The translations under genes and the position numbers were made by a program. A DNA stretch of 10,820 nucleotides from Chloroflexota bacterium (GTDB lineage Bacteria > Chloroflexota > Anaerolineae > Anaerolineales > Anaerolineaceae): contig JAGVUS010000034.1 in NCBI GenBank assembly GCA_019136175.1, positions 1 to 10,820 of the forward strand. Reading direction: 5' to 3'. Under the pieces are notes generated by a model, which was not told where the DNA came from, made no database searches, and was given only the letters and a program-made list of their open reading frames with translations. Below are positions 6,418-10,820 of this stretch, piece by piece. The first letter of the stretch is position 1, and every line of letters begins with the position of its first letter.

Positions 6418-6455
6418 CAGATAAAGATCACGTTCTCCAGGTTCATTGCTATTCC

Positions 6456-6484
6456 ATCAGGTAGGCAAGAATTGCCCGCCTGAT
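6456..6484. terminator. Imperfect hairpin between convergent genes, candidate terminator
   Basis: ATCAGGTAGGCAA, loop GAA, TTGCCCGCCTGAT. This is a 13-bp stem with one G-U pair and one A-C mismatch. It lies in the 108-base gap where the plus-strand operon and the minus-strand ksgA operon converge. Neither side has a clear run of T, so it is not a classic intrinsic terminator. It may still end or stabilise transcripts from both directions. Confidence 0.45.
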
Positions 6485-6525
6485 AAATATGGCAGTATCG
6501 TTTGATTCCCGGAATCTGGTAAATA

Positions 6526-7371
6526 TTATCCCGCCAGGTAGGCGGAGGTCAGACTGTTCCACTCATCCAGGCTGAGGGTTTCAGCACGCCGCTGTGGGTC
6601 AATTCCGGCAGTGTTCAGCAGTGTGGCTGTGCGGTCACCCTTCCAACCCAACCCCGAGGATAGGGAATTCCGCAGGGTTTTGCGCTTCTGACCAAAACCG
6701 GCTTTTGCCAGTAGAAAGAAGGCGTCCAGTTGGGCAGGGAGAATGCGCGGTTCGGCATACAAATCAATCTTTAGGACTGCAGAATCCACCTTGGGAGGCG
6801 GGTAAAATGCACCCGCCGGGATGCGCGCTGCCAGGGAAGGATGACCATACACCTGAACGCTCAATGCCAGCAGACTTAGATCGCCGGGATCCGCGCAGAT
6901 CCGAAGTGCCACCTCGCGCTGAATGGTCAACACCATCCGGCTGGGATGGATGGATGCTTCCAGCAGGTGGCGGATCAGGGCGGAGGTGATGTAGTATGGA
7001 ATATTGGCTGCCACAATGTAACCGGAACGGCGCATCAAGTCAGCCGGGTTTAACTCCAGCATATCACCGGGGACAATTTCCACGTTGGGTTGCGGTGCCA
7101 GCACTTCCTCCAGGATGGGCAGCAGGTGACGGTCCAGCTCCACTGCAACCACCCGGGCAGCCAGCTGAGCCAGGACGCGGGTCAGGCTGCCCAATCCGGC
7201 GCCAATTTCCAGTACCTCGTCCTCAGGTTGAATCTCTGCGGCTTCCGCCACGCGGCGCAGCGCGCCCTGATCCAGCAGAAAATTCTGTCCCAGGCTTTTT
7301 TGCGGGGAAAGATGGTGCGCCCGCAGCAAACCGGGTACATCGAGTGGAGGTAAGTTTAAGGCAGGATCCAT
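6526..7371 (-). CDS. rsmA: 16S rRNA (A1518/A1519-N6) dimethyltransferase RsmA/KsgA
   Basis: Uses S-adenosylmethionine to dimethylate two adjacent adenines near the 3' end of 16S rRNA, a late 30S assembly checkpoint; its loss gives kasugamycin resistance in other bacteria. From ATG 7371 it is 281 residues, a normal length. Motifs: KSLGQNFLLD (25-34), SAM-binding EIGAGLGSL (55-63), VELD (77-80), the catalytic NIPYYI (123-128), AFYPPPKVDSAVL (188-200) and the C-terminal GFGQKRKTLRNSL (225-237). A longer start at 7425 is rejected, because its extra 18 residues have no family likeness and lie wholly inside the upstream gene. The chosen ATG overlaps the end of the G5/3D-protein gene by 16 bases and has no own Shine-Dalgarno, so translation is probably coupled. 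It is the last gene of the minus-strand operon; the stop overlaps a small CCGCC/GGCGG hairpin (6531-6545). Confidence 0.94.
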   Translation of the reverse strand: MDPALNLPPLDVPGLLRAHHLSPQKSLGQNFLLDQGALRRVAEAAEIQPEDEVLEIGAGLGSLTRVLAQLAARVVAVELDRHLLPILEEVLAPQPNVEIVPGDMLELNPADLMRRSGYIVAANIPYYITSALIRHLLEASIHPSRMVLTIQREVALRICADPGDLSLLALSVQVYGHPSLAARIPAGAFYPPPKVDSAVLKIDLYAEPRILPAQLDAFFLLAKAGFGQKRKTLRNSLSSGLGWKGDRTATLLNTAGIDPQRRAETLSLDEWNSLTSAYLAG

Positions 7372-8651
7372 AAAATGTTCGCTGGAACAGGTGTCAACCA
7401 GTACACGGTCACATAACTGTGCCATTCCCGGTAATCTTCATCAGTGTACCCCAGGTCAATCCAGTGGCGGTCGGGAAACCCGCCGCCAACATCCTCAATG
7501 GTACCCACACCATAACCCGGAACAAGCATTTGCTGCCCGACCATGGAGCGAAACCACTTCAGGCGGACAGCGATTACGCCATTTCGCAGCGTGGTGCCGC
7601 TGGCAGTTGTGTAGGAACAGGTGCCGTTTTCGCAGGGATGGTAGGAGGTGGCATAAACATTGACTGCGCGCCAGTATTCAAATGTGCCTTCCGATGTGGT
7701 GATGGTGCGGACAACGATCTTTGTGCCATATGCCACCGTTTGCGTGGTTGGCTGACGGGCAACCCACTCGGCTTCGGTTTCCCGGGAGACTTCCTGCCCG
7801 TCTTCATACCGCACGCGCACACGGGTTGCCAGGATGCCCGGCTGTCCAGCCTCAACCACCCGGCGTTGATCGAGTTCCAATTCGTCATCGGCAACATAAG
7901 AAACTTCATATGGGATGGCAGCCTGCTCCAGCAGAATTTCCTCACGAATCCGCACCACCTTGATGAAACCATCTGCTGGAAGGGGTTCATTTTCTGCCGG
8001 GACGGACTGATCCAATCCCTGCAATGCGATCCCTCCATCTGCCAAAGCCTGCCCAACTGTTTGGGCAGCCGAATAAATCAGGGTTTCCACACCGTCCGCC
8101 TGGACGCGAATCGGCACGGCTCGCCGCAGGGTCACTTCCAGCGGGGCAGTCAGGACGCGCTTGCCCCCATCTTCGAATAGCGTGATCGGGATTGCCTTCC
8201 GGACCTGCACCACAAGGGAAGATTCCCGCGGCAGGACGGTATTGGCAGAAATGATTTCTCCATTGAGGAGGATGCGGTCTTCCGGGTAGAGAGTCATACC
8301 CGCTGTAGTCAGCAGGTTCCCGATCATGCGTTCCGGCGTGTTAAAGGTTTGCTGATTCCCGCCAGGCTCCGCCTGGATCAAGATCATACGGGCGCGTTCC
8401 ACTTGGATGGATGTGGGTCCAAACCCCAGCCATTGCCCGGGTGGCGGGCTAACATGGTCATTTTCAGTGATGTTGATTTTTGCATCCCGCAGCACACCAC
8501 CCACGGTTAACGCAGAGGATTGAACAAGGCGCGTTTCACCATCCACCTGGACAGGTATGGTTTGCCTCAGGCTGAGAATCACCAGTACTGCTCCCAGCAG
8601 GACCATTCCCAGTGCGAGCAGGGAGAGCTTTTTGGAGGTCATATGCTCCAT
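7356..8651 (-). CDS. Membrane-anchored DUF348-G5-3D cell-wall protein (YabE/RpfB-like)
   Basis: A 431-residue extracellular, membrane-anchored protein of the YabE/RpfB architecture, probably acting on peptidoglycan during growth. It starts with a short basic head (TSKK) and one membrane segment at about 9-28. DUF348 (ubiquitin-like) repeats follow near 30-62, 87-122 and 178-212. A G5 domain spans about 233-312 (EEILLEQAAIPYEV through VARQPTTQTVAYGTK). The C-terminal 3D domain spans about 331-403: VNVYATSYHPC, TTASGTTLRNGVIAV, VPGYGVGTIEDVGGG, WIDLGY. Of the three Asp that name the domain, D387 and D399 are present; the first (normally AVD) is R363. ATG 8651 is used, with ATG 8642 as an alternative. 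A start at 8840 is rejected because its first 63 residues lie in another frame of the nitroreductase gene. It sits 19 bases after that gene and directly before ksgA, as rpfB does in mycobacteria and yabE nearly does in Bacillus. Confidence 0.88.
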   Translation of the reverse strand: MEHMTSKKLSLLALGMVLLGAVLVILSLRQTIPVQVDGETRLVQSSALTVGGVLRDAKINITENDHVSPPPGQWLGFGPTSIQVERARMILIQAEPGGNQQTFNTPERMIGNLLTTAGMTLYPEDRILLNGEIISANTVLPRESSLVVQVRKAIPITLFEDGGKRVLTAPLEVTLRRAVPIRVQADGVETLIYSAAQTVGQALADGGIALQGLDQSVPAENEPLPADGFIKVVRIREEILLEQAAIPYEVSYVADDELELDQRRVVEAGQPGILATRVRVRYEDGQEVSRETEAEWVARQPTTQTVAYGTKIVVRTITTSEGTFEYWRAVNVYATSYHPCENGTCSYTTASGTTLRNGVIAVRLKWFRSMVGQQMLVPGYGVGTIEDVGGGFPDRHWIDLGYTDEDYREWHSYVTVYWLTPVPANILWILP

Positions 8652-8670
8652 TATAACGAAAAAAACTTTC

Positions 8671-9417
8671 TCAGCAGCCCGCCTTTTTCCCCAGTGATGC
8701 CAGGTAGATGGCGAACTGTTCCACACCATCAATACCCAAAAACGCATTAACGGCATCATCATCAAAGGCGGCAATTGCACAAACGCCGCAGCCAATCGGC
8801 TCGGCTGCCAGGTACAGGTTCTGGCAGATATGACCGGCATCCAGGTGCAGGTAGCGGTAACCGCGTTCCAGGTACCGCCAATACATCCGCTCTACAACCG
8901 CCACCCAAATAAATGTAACTGCGCTTGTCTGCACCTGTTGCTGTTTAAGGCAAGCCTGGGTCAGTTCCTGGTTGACCTCTGCATCAAGCCGAACGGGAAG
9001 CAGGGCATGTTCCAGGGCAACATAGCGGTATAAACCAGGGGTCAGCGTTTCCACCCGGTTGATTAACAGATATGTTTCAAAGGCATGCCGCGCCCCAGCG
9101 GAAGGCACGGTCCGCAGTGTTACCGGGCGATGGGTCACTTCCTTTACTCCCTGGGTGAGCCAGAGCAGGGCGGATAATTCCTCCAGGGTGAGGGGCGTGT
9201 CCGAATAGTTCCGGACACTGGTGCGCTTCTCAATGGCAGCCCTCAGGTCATGGGCGGGAAAATTGAGATCCACCGCTTCCGGCAGGGGGACCAGGGATGC
9301 ATCCATCGGGTAGTTGGTTTCCAGCGGAGGTTGTGGAATACCCTGCCGTTGGGGGGATTCGCCCATCTCGCTGTAACGGGTGCGGCGCATAAATTCCTTG
9401 CCAATATTGTCAGACAT
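8671..9417 (-). CDS. SagB/ThcOx-type nitroreductase-family oxidoreductase
   Basis: A 248-residue FMN-dependent oxidoreductase of the nitroreductase fold, SagB/ThcOx branch. Some members oxidise azoline rings in modified peptides; many solitary ones have no known substrate. Visible motifs: KRTSVRNYS (64-72), the family's flavin-phosphate-binding start; LSALLWLTQG (81-90); VPSAGARHAFETYLL (104-118), typical of the SagB type; GLYRYV (128-133); and HLDAGHICQNLYLAAEPIGC (191-210) followed by the GVCAIAAFDDDAVNAFLG region. It has no signal peptide or membrane segment. It lies between murJ and the 3D-protein gene in a tight operon (38-base and 19-base gaps). No YcaO cyclodehydratase, E1-like enzyme or short precursor peptide is seen in the window, so a peptide-modification role is not supported. 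A small-molecule reductase or oxidase role is equally possible. The protein ends in KKAGC. Confidence 0.88.
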   Translation of the reverse strand: MSDNIGKEFMRRTRYSEMGESPQRQGIPQPPLETNYPMDASLVPLPEAVDLNFPAHDLRAAIEKRTSVRNYSDTPLTLEELSALLWLTQGVKEVTHRPVTLRTVPSAGARHAFETYLLINRVETLTPGLYRYVALEHALLPVRLDAEVNQELTQACLKQQQVQTSAVTFIWVAVVERMYWRYLERGYRYLHLDAGHICQNLYLAAEPIGCGVCAIAAFDDDAVNAFLGIDGVEQFAIYLASLGKKAGC

Positions 9418-9422
9418 GGAAA

Positions 9423-9428
9423 CCTCCT
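9423..9428 (-). promoter_or_regulatory. Strong ribosome binding site of the nitroreductase gene
   Basis: On the minus strand AAGGAGGT is the longest Shine-Dalgarno match noted in the window (core AGGAGG at these bases). It ends about five bases before ATG 9417. It fixes the start and suggests this gene is translated well relative to its operon neighbours, which have weak sites. Confidence 0.75.
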
Positions 9429-9455
9429 TGGGATCAATCAGATATGGAAATTGTA

Positions 9456-10820
9456 TCAGGAAATCCGGCGGCGGATGGCGCTTGCCAGCCTGCCTGCTTG
9501 CGGTTCCCGCAACAGGAGCAGGAGAAGAATATACACGAATCCACCTATGGCAATGCCGCCCAATGCGGTCAGCCAGGTGGGTAGTGCGGGAGTATAGCGC
9601 AGCCAGATGACAAGCATGGCAGCCATACCTCCTGCAGAAAGGCAGGACCGCAGCATACTTCCACCAATCAAACGGGTTTCCAATCCGTTCAACCGGCGGC
9701 GCATCAACAGGAGCAGGATCAGCATTTCCAGGGTTGTGGCAAGTACATTTGCCAGCGCCAAACCGCCGTGGGGCATCCAGCCAATTCGTTCGAACCAGGC
9801 AGAGAAGAGAAAACTGAAAGCCAGGTTCAGGCTCATGGCAGCAGCACCGATCAATACGGGGGTGCGGGTGTTATGCAGGGCATAAAACGCCCGGCTGACA
9901 ATTTCGACAACCGAGTGTGCAGGCAGTCCGGCTGCATACCAAAGAAGTGCCCAGGCAACCATTTCCGTCGATCGGCTGGTGAACTCGCCCCGCTCGTAAA
10001 GAAACTGGATCAGCGGTTCGCGCAGCAGGATCAACCCCACCGCGGCCGGGAGTGCCAGCAACAACGCCCCGCGCAGGGCTCCTGCCAGGCTGGAACGCAG
10101 CTCATCCAGCTTCCCCAGCGCTGCCTGTGCGGAAAAGGTGGGCATGGCGGCAATCGCCAGGGATTGGGCAATTGCCGCCTGCGGCATCAGCATCAGGGCG
10201 AACGCCAGCGATATGGCTGAGGCGGAACCTTCCGGGAGACTGAGGGCAATGATCGTATTAACAATAAAATTGATTTGCACAATGGCTACGCCAAAGATGC
10301 GTGGCCCCATCAGTCGGGCAACCTCACGCACCTCTGCCATTTTAAGACCCAGCGTACGGGTGTAACTGCCGTGCAGGCGTGCCAGCCGGGGCAGTTGAAC
10401 TGCCATGTGCAGCCCCGCACCAATCACTGTACCCCACGCCAGGCGATTAATTCCCCAGGAAGCGGGCAGGACTAAAACCCCGATGATTATCCCAATGGAA
10501 TACATTGCTGGTGCCAGCGCGGGGATCCAGAAAATTTGGTGGGCATTCAGGACGCCCATTACCAGTCCGCTGATGCCAAACAGGACAACCGTTGGCAGCA
10601 TGATGCGCAGCAACTGGATGGTCAGTGCTTCCTGCCCGACGGAAAGGTCTGGCGCAAGGACAAACAAACCGTGCCGGACAATAACGGGGGCAAATACTGC
10701 AGCCAGTGCGCTGATTAATGTCAGGGTGATGAGCAGCAGGTTGGCAACGGATGAGGCGAGTTTCCAGGCGGATTCGCGCTTCTCGTGTGCCAGCAAGCCG
10801 GTAAATGTAGGAATAAATGC
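9456..10820 (-). CDS. murJ: Lipid II flippase MurJ (MviN family), partial at right edge
   Basis: An integral membrane protein of the MOP exporter superfamily that flips lipid II across the cytoplasmic membrane for peptidoglycan synthesis. 454 residues are visible. The frame is open to base 10820, and the first codons (AFIPTFTGLLAHEKRESAWK) match the loop normally found some 60-80 residues into the protein, so the start lies beyond the edge. A TTG at 10796 is an internal Leu, not a start. About eleven or twelve hydrophobic segments can be picked out. The family hallmark FLYERGEFTSRST, followed by SRAFYALHNTRTPVLIG, is present, as is MLMPQAAIAQSLAIAAMP. The protein ends in a basic tail (RLASAIRRRIS). 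It is the first visible gene of the minus-strand operon and, with the G5/3D protein downstream, points to a peptidoglycan-building cell. Related MOP flippases are a less likely alternative. Confidence 0.92.
   Translation of the reverse strand, partial: AFIPTFTGLLAHEKRESAWKLASSVANLLLITLTLISALAAVFAPVIVRHGLFVLAPDLSVGQEALTIQLLRIMLPTVVLFGISGLVMGVLNAHQIFWIPALAPAMYSIGIIIGVLVLPASWGINRLAWGTVIGAGLHMAVQLPRLARLHGSYTRTLGLKMAEVREVARLMGPRIFGVAIVQINFIVNTIIALSLPEGSASAISLAFALMLMPQAAIAQSLAIAAMPTFSAQAALGKLDELRSSLAGALRGALLLALPAAVGLILLREPLIQFLYERGEFTSRSTEMVAWALLWYAAGLPAHSVVEIVSRAFYALHNTRTPVLIGAAAMSLNLAFSFLFSAWFERIGWMPHGGLALANVLATTLEMLILLLLMRRRLNGLETRLIGGSMLRSCLSAGGMAAMLVIWLRYTPALPTWLTALGGIAIGGFVYILLLLLLREPQAGRLASAIRRRIS

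Noticed and set aside
6531..6545. CCGCC/GGCGG short hairpin at the ksgA end as a terminator
   Set aside because: It overlaps the last codons of ksgA, has only five stem pairs and no T-run after it.
7372..7425. Longer N-terminus for KsgA
   Set aside because: The extra 18 residues are read inside the upstream gene and do not resemble KsgA N-termini.
7419..8180. 253-residue open frame on the plus strand
   Set aside because: Long, but antisense to the G5/3D protein. Its composition looks random, and the minus-strand protein has clear domains.
8661..8670. T-run after the nitroreductase gene as an intrinsic terminator
   Set aside because: The minus strand has a run of T here, but no stable stem precedes it, and the next gene follows after 19 bases.
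8652..8840. Longer N-terminus for the G5/3D protein
   Set aside because: It would place a Trp/Met-rich stretch before the membrane anchor and lie inside the nitroreductase gene in another frame.

Overview
The window looks like part of a bacterial chromosome, most likely from a Chloroflexota member (Anaerolineae-like). This placement is inferred from the mix of a roadblock/LC7 protein, a V4R-domain protein and odd receiver hybrids beside peptidoglycan and ribosome-maturation housekeeping genes. There is no sequence search behind it. The window is gene-dense, with no rRNA, tRNA, CRISPR array or intact mobile element seen. Two genes run off the edges: polA on the left and murJ on the right.

Left block, minus strand, read right to left: a small DUF6504-like protein (3583-3209), a three-part regulatory fusion (3141-1591) and DNA polymerase I (1571 to the left edge). 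The fusion gene and polA are 19 bases apart and are probably co-transcribed. The fusion is the most unusual item here. It has an N-terminal degenerate receiver domain, a roadblock/LC7-like domain, a long Pro/acidic linker, and a C-terminal domain that reads like an IS200/REP-type Y1 transposase whose HUH histidines and catalytic tyrosine are replaced.

Middle block, plus strand: a 211-base divergent intergenic region carries a good sigma70-type promoter with an inverted repeat over its -35 box. It drives a tight run of four genes: a stand-alone roadblock/LC7 protein (TTG start), a Cys-rich V4R protein, a response regulator with an intact receiver but a dead GGDEF-like output, and a DPM1-type polyprenol-phosphate glycosyltransferase. 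The first three look like a sensory module. The fusion protein across the divergent promoter re-uses the same domain types (receiver, roadblock), so the two arms may work together.

Right block, minus strand, read right to left: murJ (lipid II flippase), a SagB/ThcOx-type nitroreductase, a membrane-anchored YabE/RpfB-like protein with DUF348 repeats, a G5 domain and a 3D domain, and ksgA/rsmA (16S rRNA dimethyltransferase). Gaps are short (38 and 19 bases), and ksgA overlaps the 3D-protein gene by 16 bases, so this looks like one operon for cell-wall growth plus ribosome maturation. The middle and right blocks converge at 6418-6525, where an imperfect hairpin sits.
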